From Beaufortia kweichowensis (lineage: Eukaryota > Chordata > Actinopteri > Cypriniformes > Gastromyzontidae), in NCBI GenBank assembly GCA_019155185.1, contig CM032817.1, positions 11,444,534-11,508,533 on the forward strand: 64,000 bases of DNA, in the 5' to 3' direction. Under the pieces are notes generated by a model. The model saw nothing but the letters and a program-made list of their open reading frames with translations. It did no database searches and had not been told where the DNA came from. Positions 1 to 11,793 of the stretch are shown piece by piece. The position numbers and the translations under genes are program-made. Numbering within the stretch: position 1 is the first letter of the stretch; each line of letters begins with the position of its first letter.

Positions 1-1140
1 ATTAAATTAAAAAGTACTTACATACAATCCAGTCTCAACGTTGATCTCATCATGGCAGCCAAAAACGTGGTGATAAACAGCAGGAAAACCCAGTGAATTG
101 GCGCAAATTGTGTGGCTCATCACGCATGCGCCAACAATTACATTATCTTACTACTTATTATCCTACTACTACATTAACTTACTATTTAACAAAAAATTTT
201 TGTTCATGCACCTTTTTTAAAGCTGTACTACACCATTATGAAAAATATTGTTAAACTAACATGTATTTGTGCATAGACTCTTATTAACAATTCCTAGTAT
301 CTGTAACTCAAAAAATACAGTACACTGAACAAAGCGAAATTTTTTGCTTTTTGCAACCATGCATACCTTTTTGCTCCATACTTACATGTCTGTTTTAACT
401 GCTTTGGCACGGAGAGGACATGTCAAAACTAACAGATTTAGATTAATGAATAAAATCATTTATTTTATTTAGTTTATTGAATGCTGAATTCGGAAATGGT
501 CACTTTAGTACAACGTGTTGGGAATAATAGTATAGAATAAATAATAAGTATTAAAAAAGGCTGGCAGCAGGCCAAATCAGTCGCCATGTTCCTCCATCCT
601 CAGGATGCAGTTCTTCTTCTACGACGGCTATATACTTGTTTTATTGGCGGGTGCTGTTTGAGTGAGTTCTGTAGATGTTACAGCTAATGTTCTGTATACA
701 GCCACCTGCTTTACCGGAGGTGAATGTATAGCAAACATATCAATTACATCCAGTGAGATCTTTTTTATAGAAAGAGAAAAAAATTGAGAAAAAAAGCTTC
801 TCGCCTGACAACTTTCCACTACTTTCATTTTTAAAAGGTTCCAAATATAAGAGCCATATTTTATATTTCAGAGTTTATAATTTCACATTTTTATTGTAAA
901 ATTTGTTACAATAATTGTTTTGGTTAATAAGTCATTTACTTTTGAATATGTTTTTTTTTTTTTGGTTTATATGTGTTCTTAATGCACATGTGCAGTTACT
1001 CAGCACGTGAATAGATAATGAAGCATGCAATAAGTTAAGTGGAACGATGTAGAACACAAAGCTTTTGACCGTTAATAATAAGAAGAATAAACCATGATAA
1101 CGAAATCTCTGGACTTTGTGTGGTGAATACGACATAAGAA
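1..1140. other. AT-rich intergenic sequence
   Basis: I see no gene, RNA or recognisable repeat in this stretch. It is AT-rich and holds only short unconvincing open frames on the minus strand, with no recognisable motif and no splice context. Confidence 0.5.
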
Positions 1141-1179
1141 ATATGTGTCAAAACTTGTGGAAAAACCAAAAAAGACATT

Positions 1180-1722
1180 CACATGTCCCAAAAGAGCACA
1201 TGTCCCACCTCTCTTCATCTCTCTTCATTGGCTACCGGCTGCTGCCCGCAATAAATTCAAATCCTTAATGCTGACCTTTAAAACCATCACAAACTCTGCA
1301 CCCTCATACTTCAACTCTCTTCTACACACCTACAACCCATCCAGAACCCTGCGCTCACTGAATGAACGTCGACTGGTGGTTCCCTCACAGAAGGGCACTA
1401 AATCTCTCTCTTGTTCTTTCTCCTTCTCTGTTCTCTGCTTGTGGGAAAATCTCCCTAACGCAATCCAATCTGCCACATCCCTCACCTCTCACCTCCCTCA
1501 AAACACACCTCTTCCACCAACAGCTGACATCATTGAAAAAAACCCTCAGTTTTTCTTTCCTCTACAGGTATTTATCTAGCACTGTAAAACATTGTAAACT
1601 TAGGAAAGCACTTCTTAGTACTATTGTTGTCGCTTTTGATGTGTCGCTTTATTGTCTCCTAATATTTGTAAGTCGCTTTGGATAAAAGTGTCAGCTAAAT
1701 GCCTAAATGTAAATGAATGAAA
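1180..1722 (+). mobile_element. 5'-truncated L2-like LINE ('LINE-A') 3' fragment
   Basis: The frame across 1145-1579 has the C-terminal signature of fish L2/CR1-type reverse transcriptases: LTFKTITNSAPSY, then YNPSRTLRS, RRLVVPS and a W-x-NLP block. The same residues recur at 16208-16486 in the longer LINE-A copy. It ends in the family's 3' tail, an AAGTCGCTTTGGATAAAAG box followed by a TAAATG simple repeat. Stops and indels show it is dead. Nucleotide similarity to the longer copy begins near 1180. The L2/CR1 assignment is from recall of fish repeats. Confidence 0.8.
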
Positions 1723-2454
1723 TGAATGCCAGGCCAAAGGGGAAGACTGGCGTGGAAAGCGCTCGCCAGGCCATCACCGGTGAATCCGCAGGGAGGGCAG
1801 CGAGGTGGAATATATGTGCCTGACTGGGCAGGCAATGCGGCCCTTGGTGGGGCATGAAAAGTTTGAACCACACTTCATAGAACTGCACGGCTGTAAAGCG
1901 AAAAGCAAATGCGGCTCGATTCAGCTTTCATATTACTGGCTGTTGAGCTGACTGGTTCTTATGATGAATAAGATAACTCCAGCCATGGACCAACAGCATT
2001 TGCAAACACTTATGGATTTGCTATGCAACTTGTGGACGTGACCCTAAAATGTATACATATTTTCTGAATAAAAAGTTAATAAAAAGGTGGACTTTGTGGT
2101 ATCCATACATGGACAGAAGAAGGAGACAGGAGAAGTGCACAGATGTCTGCATAGTGAGCTTACTTCTTATCAGCAGCGAAGGAAGAAATTGCTCAGTAAA
2201 GAATCAAGAGCCTTTACTACATTACAGACACTTGTTAGGGTCTACTAAAAGACCGTAGGCAAATGTCCCTCTTTTATAACACAATCTTGTATTTTTTTAA
2301 ACATATATAAATTACGAATTAAAATTAATGTTATAAAATATAAAATATGATCTTAAAACTTAAGGTCAGGATTTAGAGCACATCACAGTACAGAGACTGC
2401 TCTGATCAGAGCTTCAAATGATTTGCTCTTGTCATCTGATAGTGGCTGCATCTC

Positions 2455-2668
2455 ATTACATTTACATTTACATTTACATTTATTCATTTAGCCGACGCTT
2501 TTATCCAAAGCGACTTACAACTTTACCAGTGGCACACTGGGAGCGATTAGGGGTGAGGTGTCTTGCTCAAGGGCACCCCAGTTGTTTCCTGCTGGTACTG
2601 GGAATCGAACCAGCAACTTTCTGGTTGCAAGTCCAACTCTCTAACCACTAGGCTACAACTGCCCCATG
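2455..2668 (-). mobile_element. tRNA-headed SINE with LINE-A-type tail
   Basis: Read on the minus strand, the element begins with a tRNA-like head: an A-box-like TAGCCTAGTGG and a B box GGTTCGATTCC, without a usable tRNA fold or CCA end. It ends in the TCCAAAGCGACTTACA tail (as written on plus) plus repeated ACATTT. The shared tail implies mobilisation by a LINE-A type reverse transcriptase, as in known fish tRNA SINE/LINE pairs. It is not a functional tRNA gene. Confidence 0.8.
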
Positions 2669-2687
2669 TACTGTTACATGTACTGTT

Positions 2688-2830
2688 AGATCTGCGCTGC
2701 TTTTGACACCATTGATAACAGCATACTTTTAAATAGATAAAAAAATGACATCTGTATCATTGTAATAGCATTAGAATGGTTTAAATCATACGTATCTGAC
2801 CGCTTTTCATTTTTTGTAGCAATGAGGAAT
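2688..2830 (+). pseudogene. LINE reverse transcriptase remnant
   Basis: One reading frame gives AAFDTIDNSILL, the RT motif A region seen in LINE-B at 17450 (SAAFDTIDHTILL). A few codons later comes ALEWFKSYVSDRFSF, matching ALAWFKSYLTDRY of LINE-B. A stop codon and an indel interrupt it. It is a short, old fragment with no flanking LINE ends visible. Confidence 0.65.
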
Positions 2831-3103
2831 CTTACCAATCACAAGTATAACAGTCACAAGCCTGTGAAAGACGATGTTTTTCTCTTCCTCACCACGGGGG
2901 CACTAAGGTGCAATATGTTCTCTATAAAACATACCATGCTATAGAAGAAGAGTACATCCTGTAATGGCTGAAACATGACTTTGCCAAGGTGGTCAAACTT
3001 GGCTTTGAGAAACTGATGTTTTAGGCTCAATTGAAGTGTTATATGAACATTCAGTATGGTTTTCATTTAACTTTTGTAAACAGGCTTTGTTGTAAAGGTA
3101 AAT

Positions 3104-3371
3104 TGTATTCATAAATGTTTTAACTTTCTTTTACAGAGTTCAACATTAATCATTATCTACTCTGATATATTCTTGTGTCTTTAATAACCATTATTTACTC
3201 TCATATATTCTGGTGTTGATATTAATCATTATAATAACATTAATCAGTAAAACAATATTAATCACTATTCGCTCGTATATATATATATATATTCATAGCC
3301 TTGTGTGCTTGTATGAAATGTTTGGCAGTGGAAATTTACCAAGGAGAGAGAAGAACCGGTATAACCATATA
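3104..3371. repeat. Dispersed repeat, inverted copy of 49255-49515
   Basis: This block is the reverse complement of a block near 49.25-49.5 kb, including short TA runs and the strings TCAACATTAATCATTATC and TTGTGTGCTTGTATGAAATG. Similarity stops at the ERV 5' LTR boundary, while the other copy continues without an LTR. The repeat therefore predates the ERV insertion. I do not recognise the family. Confidence 0.75.
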
Positions 3372-3795
3372 TGAAATGAGCTATCTTAGGTCAAAGTGCC
3401 CTAAGCACTCCAAGTATGTGTCTTAACCCTGAATTTGTGCAGACCAAGATCTATCTTTGCAGACTAAGCAGACGATAACAATGACCAAATGTGAGAAGAT
3501 GCCTACCGGAAGGGTGGAGAGGTGCCACCTGCTAACCTTGGGGAGAGGAAACCATAAAAATTGGGTTTTGAGGGATAGACAGGGTTCATTTGGTCGTATT
3601 GCTCGATTGGTGGACTCCTAGGATTATATAATTAGGGACAGAATTGAACCCAGAGCTCTGCATATTTTCTTCAAGTGTGATATTCTTCAATATACTTTTG
3701 ATTGTTAAAATAAATCCTTTTAAAGATATTTTTTGAGTCTTCCTTCCTGAATAAACGAAAACGCGGACTTGAGGAATTAAATGCCAAGTCCAACA
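3372..3795 (+). repeat. ERV 5' long terminal repeat
   Basis: The block starts TGAAATGAGCTATC and ends AAGTCCAACA. Its reverse complement is found as a free-standing copy at 27845-28281, which defines both ends. The left boundary coincides exactly with where the older repeat at 3104-3371 is interrupted. The primer binding site follows three bases after the right end, as expected for a 5' LTR. No partner 3' LTR is seen in the window. Confidence 0.85.
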
Positions 3796-3798
3796 ATT

Positions 3799-3816
3799 TG
3801 GTGACCCCGGCGTGAT
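3799..3816 (+). promoter_or_regulatory. ERV primer binding site, tRNA-Trp type
   Basis: TGGTGACCCCGGCGTGAT is complementary to the 3' end of vertebrate tRNA-Trp, with one change (G for A) from the perfect TGGTGACCCCGACGTGAT. It lies three bases after the LTR end. A splice-donor-like AAG/GTAAGC follows near 3888. Confidence 0.8.
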
Positions 3817-5478
3817 TTGGGAAAAAGGAGGAGACTGGACAACGTACAGACTTTTTCTGACATCAAGAGCCGGCTCACAAAAATACAAGGTAAGCAGAAA
3901 ACCTGTTATAATCAAATTTCTGCGATTGGTTATAACTAAATTATTGATGTCAGAAAAGAGAACGTAAGTTGTATAGTAAAATTGTTTAAACAGTTGAAGA
4001 TATCCTTGTAAATATAGACTGGTGAAATATTAAGAGGATACTGTATTCCCACGAATTAGTCGTGAAAGAGTTTTAAACTGGTAGGAAAAAGGTTGAGTGT
4101 GACGAGTAAACGGTAGGCAAAATGGTAACAAAGATATCTCTATGAGCTAGTCATGAGAGAAAAATTAAAATTATTTATATTAAAAATTATTTAAGCGGCT
4201 AGATAATTTAAAGGGATCCACGACTGAGTCGTGATCAAATGTCTGAGGGCTGGGACCCCATAATTGCTGACGAGTGATCGAAATTGCTGGGTGGAAGGCC
4301 CTGGGAACTTGGCTTTATTCCCAGAAAAAACCTGCGATTAGTGAAAGCAGAAGACTAAGAATAGCCCTGCAATTAGTGTATGCAGGAGACTAATAATAGT
4401 TTTTGAGGGACCGCGTATAAAGAGGTACGGATGATTAAGATAAAGAGATAAAGAGTTAAACGTCACACAAGAGACATAAGATATTTGGGATCCCGTATAA
4501 AGAGGTACGGATGAATAAGATAAGAGAATAAAGAGATAAAAGAGAATAAAGAGACAAGTTATAAAGAGAATTAAGATAAAAGTAAAGAAAAATACACATG
4601 TGAAAAATCCTTGCAAGTGTATATTGTGTAAAATTTGATGAACATTAAGGGGTTAATACATGTATATGCGTGATTTGTTGTTATGTAATTGAAGCATTGC
4701 TGTGTTTTATGTGTGCGGTTAACCTATTGTGCGTTTTGCTGTAAAATTGCTGTTGTGTGAACATGGAGGATAGGAGTACGGTGTATTATTGGAGTCAGAT
4801 AAAAAGAACATGGAGTGTATATTTTAAGGAGAAAAAGATAATGGAGGGACATTGCTGAACAGTAAATCAGATCTATGAATATATGAAGAATGCATTTGTG
4901 TTCGTTGTTGAATAGTATTGGGAATTAAATATATTTTTAAGAGAAAATCTAGTAAAGAACAAAAGCAAATGAGCTATTGCGTTGTTTCATGTGCAGTGTC
5001 GTGTTTAAAGTAGTTAAGTGATTTGTTATTTCATGAACAGGGCTGTATTTGAATTGAAGGGGTGATTTTAATAGGGGGTTTAAAAATAGAAGGGGTAGTC
5101 ACGAATAAATAATAAAGTGTAATTTTGTAACAGTGTACAACACAGAAAAAAGGAAAAATTGTAGACAGTGATAAAACAGAGTGGATAAAATAGGAAATAC
5201 TAGTATAATTAAAAACAAAGAGAGGGTTTAGGATTAAAAGTATATCGTAAGACAGTAAAATCATTTTTGTGAGGAAGAGGGAGTCAGATTGAGCGCTCTC
5301 AAATAAAAGGAGATGATATTAGTGCCGATCGGGACTGAAAAGTTTTGTGAAAGCCAGATTATAACTTTGTCACCCAGGTCAAGGCATTCGATTTAAATAT
5401 TAATAATAATAAAATAAAATAATAATACATAACAGTAGTAATTGATAAATAAATACAAATAATATAAAAGAAGTCAGA
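3817..5478 (+). other. Long ERV leader without convincing ORFs
   Basis: About 1.66 kb separates the primer binding site from the first gag-like frame. It is purine-rich and has internal near-repeats: GTATAAAGAGGTACGGATGA occurs near 4415 and 4494, and a CTGC-ATTAGTG...GCAG-AGACTAA module occurs near 4331 and 4366. I see no coding function. The region may have carried packaging signals, but this is inference. Confidence 0.5.
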
Positions 5479-7380
5479 ATGGAGGGAGAATTTGATAGAG
5501 AGTGTGAGGAGTATGGGACATGTGGTCCAAAAGAATTAAAACTACAGTGGGAGGCAGCTGTAGCTCAAGTGTTGAGTGGCACTGAGCCCAAGAAAAGAGA
5601 GAAACTGAGAAAACAACTAGAGTCGATGTATGATGAATTAAAGGAAAAAGAAGAGGCATTGAATGAAGAGTTTAAGAACTGACATAATTTTTCGATGGCT
5701 GCCACCGTGGTGGAAGAATTGCAGAAAAAACTGAAAGTGACGCAGAAAAGAAGTGGAAATCAAGGGTAGCAAACAAATGCCGCTGTCGATGTTTCAGGGT
5801 TGTTGGATATCATTCCTCAGAGAAATGACAGGCAGACTGAGCTAGATCAGGAAGAAGCAGGTGAGGCAGCCAGAGGAGGAGGAACAGAGACAGAGAACTA
5901 GAGAAAAAACTACAACAACACAGGCACTCAGAAACAGGAGATGGAGAAAAAATTAGAAAATTGTATGAGGAGATTAAAGAGGAAGGAAAGTTTGCTGACA
6001 ATAGCCTAGTTATTCTCTTGAAATGGGCAGATAAATTTGAGATAAAATGGACGGGGAAATTAAATGAGGCTCAGAAAAAAGAAGCTGAGAGTAATTGGAG
6101 AACAAAAAAGTGTGATTAAAAAATAAGTAAAGAATGCAAGTAAAAAGTTGAGATTGTGGCATACAATTGCTTTGGCTTCGACAGCACTTGAGCGAGTCAA
6201 AGAGAGGAAGTTGAATGAGAAAAAGCAGAAGCAGCGAGAGAAGGCACAGGAGGCAACGCCCCTGAGGAAGAAGGAGTGGTCTAGAGTTGAGCCTTCTGCC
6301 CCACCTCCATACGAGAGGGGAGGGGGAGCGCAGCAGCGCAGCAGCTTGCAGGCTGAATGGTTTAATGTTAAAAGAGGACAGCTAGAAATGGAACAATTGC
6401 AAGAGGATGATGCTGAAAGTTGGTAACAAGAACTGTAGCAAGCAGACAGACGGATGAGAGGCATTTTTAGTAACTAGTGTAGAAGTTTTAACTTTGACTA
6501 AAGGATATAGATTAGCAATAGGTTTGGTTGGGTAAAGTAGCATAAGCAGGGCAACTAGCAGAAAATACAACAAGATGCTAACACAAACACAAGCCAGTCT
6601 GAAACCCCTTATGGGACAATAGCCACCAGACTGGGCAAATGCCATCAGAAAACACTTTCCAGCACCACTAGGGGCCATTCACAACATTAAGTTCATCCCC
6701 AAAGAGGGGGAGACGTCAGCAGCATATTTAATGAAATGTAAAAAAGAATGGGAGGCACAAAGGGGTACACCCACATTCAGATAGGGTACATGAAGAAATG
6801 TTCAGAGCTGCAGTAATGGAAGGGATGGAGGAGTGTTTAAAGAGTAGTGCAAAAGAAAATTCAGATATACCAGGCAGCACCACACAAACATGGGAAAGAC
6901 ATTTGATGCACCACATGACTAGAGCACAAGAAAAGGCCAGGAGAAAGGACTGTGAGCTGGAGGACCTAAAAGTACAACTATTAAAACTGCAATTAGGGGA
7001 AGCTAGACAAAAGATAAACGACACAAAAAGAAAAAAGAAAAAAAAAGAAGATAAGAATTAGTAGCTATTGCAACACCCAGATATAGACACACACCACAAT
7101 CTGAGGAGAATAGGGCACATACTAAACCAATAGGTCCAACATTTAGAGCCCAACCATGGTCATATGGCCAGCAAGATGTGGGGTATGGTATGGAAGGCAT
7201 GGGGAGCCGTGGGGGCATGAGGGGCGGAAGAGGAGGATGGCAGGGCAGAAACTGTTTCGTCTGTGGCCAGCTAGGTCACTTTGCTAAAGAATGTCCACAC
7301 CAGCACACATCTGACCCGGCTCCTAGAGGGAGAGGGGGCTATAATCGAGGAAGAGCATCTCAGAAGGAGCGAGGGGGATA
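5479..7380 (+). pseudogene. gag: ERV gag relic with CCHC zinc knuckle
   Basis: Gag is the structural polyprotein of retroviruses. The opening frame (5479-5682, 67 codons) is charged and coiled-coil-like (KKREKLRKQLESMYDELKEK) before a stop. Further charged segments lie in other frames at 6148-6426 and 6798-7061. The nucleocapsid end (7178-7381) is Gly/Arg-rich and contains one knuckle at 7253-7294 with the spacing C-x2-C-x4-H-x4-C (CFVCGQLGHFAKEC). Several frameshifts and stops separate the parts, so no intact protein is encoded. The order and the protease downstream support gag identity. Confidence 0.7.
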
Positions 7381-7464
7381 GACAGCACCCCATGCAGCAC
7401 TTGCTCCTCAACCAACTGCAAAAGAGAGTCACAGAGAGAACGCAGCAGGGCCATGGCGGAGCCG

Positions 7465-7536
7465 ATGCTAAACATTGAGGTCAACCAAGACCGTCTGAAC
7501 TTTTTAGTGGACACTGGGGCCACTTTTCCACTTTGA
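7465..7536 (+). pseudogene. pro: ERV protease N-terminal relic (DTGA)
   Basis: A short frame ends in LVDTGATFPL and then a stop at 7534-7536. DTGA (7510-7521) is the retropepsin catalytic motif, and the hydrophobic residues before it fit the family. The position directly after the zinc knuckle is the expected gag-pro order. The rest of the protease, including the flap and the second conserved block, is not readable in one frame. Confidence 0.7.
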
Positions 7537-8248
7537 CTATTGACTTTGACCAAATATAGATATCACCAAAACCGTTGGAGGTCATTGGTTTCTCGTGGTG
7601 ACCACTATTGTCGTACAGAGAACCAGGAGGGACTGACAGATACTAAAGAGAACTTCATACTGAGACTCTTGGTGGGCAGGGACTGTTACTGTTGTACTCC
7701 ATTTGGAAGCTCTGAGTGCCGACTGGGGCTTCGTAAGTGCCTCCATATGATCTCCCACATGTCACATTATTATATGATAGGAATTAGACAGAATAATATC
7801 AACAAAGTTTTTATGAAGAATTAGAGGGAACAGAATGGAAAATTAAATGTTCTGGGATTATTGTAGAATTAGAGGAAATAGTGGGGGCTGTAGAACTAAC
7901 TGAAAAACAGAAAGAATGGTACATGATAGGTAAGGAAGGAAAACCAAACATCACTGTAGCAGTACATCACAGAAACCAAGCTAAAGACTTAGGGCCTATG
8001 ACAAAGAGGTTACAGGACATGACAGATTAGGAGGACACACAGATAGAAGGGGTTAAACATTCAGCGAAAGAGCAGGCTTACAAAATTGATAAACACACCA
8101 GCAACACAGTTACATTAAGACATAGATGGGTAACTAGATGGCACGGTAGGGAGAAAACTGATCATGAATTAACTGAACAAATGATTAACACATTGTGGTC
8201 ACTAGGACCAGAGATCACTTTTGACCTTGTCACATATAAGCCAATATA

Positions 8249-8622
8249 GCAACCTCAGTATCCACACAAAACAAAAACTGATGAGGGGAATGTAGAAATA
8301 ATTAAGAGCTTGCTGACAGCAGGAATAATAGAACCATCACATTTATTCCCAATGCAACACCACATTCTGCCTGTAGTAAAAAAAAGGTTTTAATGCCATT
8401 GTCATAGTCAACACATTGCCTGTATCCAACCTTTACACAGCTCTGACCAACCTGACACCACAACACACATGGTTTACATGTATTGACTTAGCAAATGCAT
8501 TCTTCCGCCTACCACTAGCACACCATTTAAGTGATATATTTTCATTCACATTCAAGGGCCAACAGTATAGGTACACAAGGGTACCACAGGGGTTCATACT
8601 GTCACCAGAGAGAGTGACATAA
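8249..8622 (+). pseudogene. pol: ERV reverse transcriptase relic, catalytic YxDD lost
   Basis: The early fingers region reads in one frame (LLTAGIIEPS, 8310s), then shifts. The main open part (8416-8622) contains motif A, TCIDLANAFFRLPLA (Asp present), and motif B, RVPQGFILSP (8578-8607). A stop follows, and the YxDD motif C expected about 40 residues later is absent: the sequence passes quickly toward RNase H. The loss of motif C plus stops makes this non-functional. Confidence 0.8.
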
Positions 8623-8785
8623 CTGTTAACAGAGTGTTGTTCCAGAAGAAGTATAAGAAAACAGCACAATTGGTTATGGGGCATCATCTGACCATTCTAA
8701 CATCACACAGTGTAATGGCATATGTTAATTTAGTATCATTTACCATATCATCCTTAAGACAAGACAGAATTCTTAAAATTCTGAC

Positions 8786-9181
8786 GTGGCCAAATTTAAC
8801 TTTCACAAGGGGATCAACATGGCTGATTACATGACACAAGGGGAACCACACGAGTGTGAACTTACAGTGACTGCTGAGTTAAAAGTTAGGCCAGACCTAA
8901 TGACCACCGGATTGGAGGGAGAAGCTGAAGATTTGTATACTGGTGGATGTTGTTTCAGGGATGAGAAGGGTGGTTTGCAAGCAGGGTATGCTGTAGTCAG
9001 GAAAGTAGGAAACCAGTTTGACATTATAGTAACAAAAACCATGACAGGGAAGCAATCAGCACAAAGGGCGGAAGTGCAGGCAGTAATAGAATCTTTGAAG
9101 TGGAGTAGAGATAAATGGGTAAACATTTACAGTGATTCAGCTTATGAAGTTGGGGCAGTGCATGATGAACAGACAGAATGA
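8786..9181 (+). pseudogene. pol: ERV RNase H relic
   Basis: The frame carries three recognisable RNase H blocks: DLYTGGCCF (first Asp region), QSAQRAEVQAV (catalytic Glu) and NIYSDSAYE (third acidic block). The conserved order and spacing fit retroviral RNase H. The frame runs straight from the DSAY block into what looks like late integrase, so the connection domain, the zinc-binding HHCC domain and the start of the integrase core are deleted. Confidence 0.8.
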
Positions 9182-9189
9182 TACGAATT

Positions 9190-9360
9190 TTAAAAATGAA
9201 CACCTGAGGCAAGTTGAACAAACACTTGGTTTGAAACACTAATTTGATACAGTATATCACCCACAGTCACAGGGAAAAGTTGAGCGAATGAATCACCAAG
9301 TCAAAACAAAATTGGCTAAAATCTGTGCACAGACCAAAATTAATTGGGTAAAAGTCTTAA
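9190..9360 (+). pseudogene. pol: ERV integrase core fragment, left of Harbinger insertion
   Basis: Reading through, this piece shows the late catalytic core of retroviral integrase: YHPQSQGKVERMN, in which the Glu is the third residue of the DDE triad, then KINWVKVL at the breakpoint. The frame continues on the far side of the transposon at 13037. The first two catalytic Asp regions are missing. Confidence 0.75.
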
Positions 9361-9511
9361 TGCTGCGTTCACACCAAACGCGAATGAAGCGAATAAATCA
9401 CGCTATTCGTGCGTAGTTGGACGCGTGAACATTTTGAGTTTATTCGCTTCATTAGCGCGTGAAATTCGCTTTATTCGCGTGTGAAACTCGCGTCTCCAGT
9501 TACGTTGCAAA

Positions 9512-11096
9512 ATGGCTGACTTGGATTTCGTTGAGAGAGTAGCTGCGCTTTATGTGCTATGGAAGGCTGAAAAACGGCGTAGATTCGTTTGCCGCCGTGT
9601 CTGGGTCCATCAGATACTTCAGAGGCGCACCCAGCTTGGTGAGTTTCACCAACTCCTACAGGAGCTGCGCCTGGATGACAGCCGCTTTCAGCGGTACTTC
9701 CGACTGAGCTGGTCCCAGTTTGATGACCTGTTGTCCCGTGTCGGTGGGAGGATTTCCCTCCAGGACACCAACTACAGGAGCGCTATTCCACCTGCAGAGC
9801 GCCTGTCCATCTGTCTCCGGTCAGTAAATCATTTAACATTATGTGTGATTACAAGTAATTAATGACTCCACAGACATACAGTCTTCTCATTCTTCTGAAC
9901 ACACAATTATCATACAACACTTTAATGAAATGGCAATTTACTAGTCTACAATAGTCAAAGTGGGTTTTGAATTGTGCAGGGAACTGCTATATTATAACAT
10001 TGATTAATAGACTGTTTTTGCAATGTAGCAAACAAATCAGAGCAAATGCTAAATATAGGTAAAGTATTAAGGGCACTTTATCAAGTTTGTTGTTGTTTAA
10101 CTGTAAAACAAATTAAAAAGAAATGAAAATGTCACAAACACCAGTATTATAAATTTATATTTGCTAATATTGAATTGCAATCTGCATTTGTAACAATGTT
10201 TATTTTATTTTTTTTATTTTCTCTCTCTTTCAGATATCTTGCCACTGGAGACTCCTTCAGGACTGATCGCCAGCAGCTTCCGTGTTGGTGTCTCCACCGT
10301 CTGCAAGATTGTCCCAGACGATGGTGACTGCAATCTGGGACTGCTTAGTGGAAGAGTTCATGGCTGTGCCCTCCACAGACGAATGGAGGTCCATTGCAGA
10401 GGGTTTTGAGGAGAGGTGGAACTTCCCACTCTGCTGTGGAGCACTGGACTGGCAAGCGCGTCCTGATAAAGCACCCCCAACACGGATCCCAGTTCCACAA
10501 CTACAAGGGAACGTTTTCCTTAGTTCTCCTTGCTGTTGTGGATGCAAGGTATTGCTTCCGGGTGATTGATGTCGGGGCATATGGACGGACGAGTGATGGT
10601 GGGACTCCGTGGTGGCACCCTCCATCTGCCACCTGACCGTCCTCTCCCAGGAGCTGACCACAGAGGACCCCAGCCCCATGTCTTTGTGGCAGATGAGGCC
10701 TTTCCCCTCAGGAAAAACCTCATGAGGCCATTCCCTGGGCGCACCCTTCCCCGAGAGAGAAGAGTCTTTAATTACCGTCTCTCCAGAGCCCGACTGGTGG
10801 TGGAGAACGCCTTTGGGATCCTGTCCTCACAGTGGAGGATGTATCGCCACCTCATAGAGGTTCAGCCTGATGTTGTGGAGAGGTGTGTGAAGGCGACGTG
10901 TGTCCTCCACAACTTTATGAGAAGATCTGCAGAGGCATCTGCTGTGAGGGGGGCGGTGCGGGGTGCAGAGGACTCGCTGCAAAGTCTCGGTCGGGTTGCA
11001 GTGAATAATTCTGCCAGAGAAGCCATCCGGGTCAGGGACAGCTTCATGGCTCACTTTACTGAAGAGGGAGCAGTTCCATGCCAACCGACCGAGTAA
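9512..11096 (+). pseudogene. Harbinger (HARBI1/ALP1-like) transposase, frameshifted
   Basis: A DDE nuclease that would cut and paste the element. Exon 1 (9512 to about 9818) gives MADLDFVERVAALYVLWKAE and ends in a donor (CCG/GTCAGT). An acceptor (TTTCAG/ATATC) near 10234 restores ICLRYLATGDSF. Downstream, homology hops between frames: SSFRVGVSTVCKIV, WNFPLCCGALD (first Asp), LLAVVDARYCF (second Asp) and RLVVENAFGILSSQW (Glu). Just after GALD an extra T near 10451 displaces the GKRVLIKHPQ block. At least three further frame changes occur. All triad residues can be located, but no intact protein is encoded. Confidence 0.85.
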
Positions 11097-11793
11097 TTTG
11101 TTTATTAAATCCTGTGCTCTTTATGTTCATGTTTAGGTAGTGTAAATATTCCCACCCTTTTGTATTTTCTTTTGATTTACACCCTTTATATATTGTAAAT
11201 AACATATTTTCAACCTCTCTTGTAAATATTGCTCCTTTTCCATCCTTAACTCATGTAAATCTTTCATCATTTTTCAATCATTGTTTGTTCAAGTTTAGAT
11301 TGTTACAGTTCTTGTTTAAAATGATAAATGGAGCCATCCTCCAAAATGAATCCCTGTCTCATTGCTGCATTGTCATTACACTATAATGCATTGCTGGTCC
11401 AATCACAAATAACTATTTTTTAAAACTATATTATTGTAAGTGTATTTGCAAAAGAATATAATTAGAATGAATGCACAAATATTTGCCATAAGTATGGTAG
11501 TCTTAACATAGAAATAATATTTTTAAGTAACAAATATAAATTATGATTTATGTTTTGCACAAAGTAACACACAAAAATCTTTGGTCATTGTATAGAACAT
11601 TTATTTATACAAAATAAATAAAATCAAATGAAAAAAATATAAAAACTAGATTTACAATATATAATATAACTATTTACATGCAGGAATAAAAAGGATCTTG
11701 CTTGGAAGAGGGAAGAGTGAGGGACAAAGTGAAGGAGAGGAGAAAGGAGAGAAAGGTTCATTTCCTGCAGAGATTGCTGCCTCTTTTTTAAAA
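11097..11793. other. Convergent 3' regions inside the Harbinger element
   Basis: AT-rich sequence between the transposase stop and the MADF gene's stop. It holds candidate polyadenylation signals on both strands (AATAAA-like near 11620). No other gene is visible. Confidence 0.45.

Noticed and set aside
1145..1180. Start of the 144-codon ORF as a host gene
   Set aside because: The downstream residues match LINE-A; the extra N-terminal residues are flanking sequence.
2585..2668. Possible tRNA gene on the minus strand
   Set aside because: A and B box-like sequences are present, but the stems do not pair properly and a LINE tail follows, so it is a SINE head. The same holds for 34225-34318.
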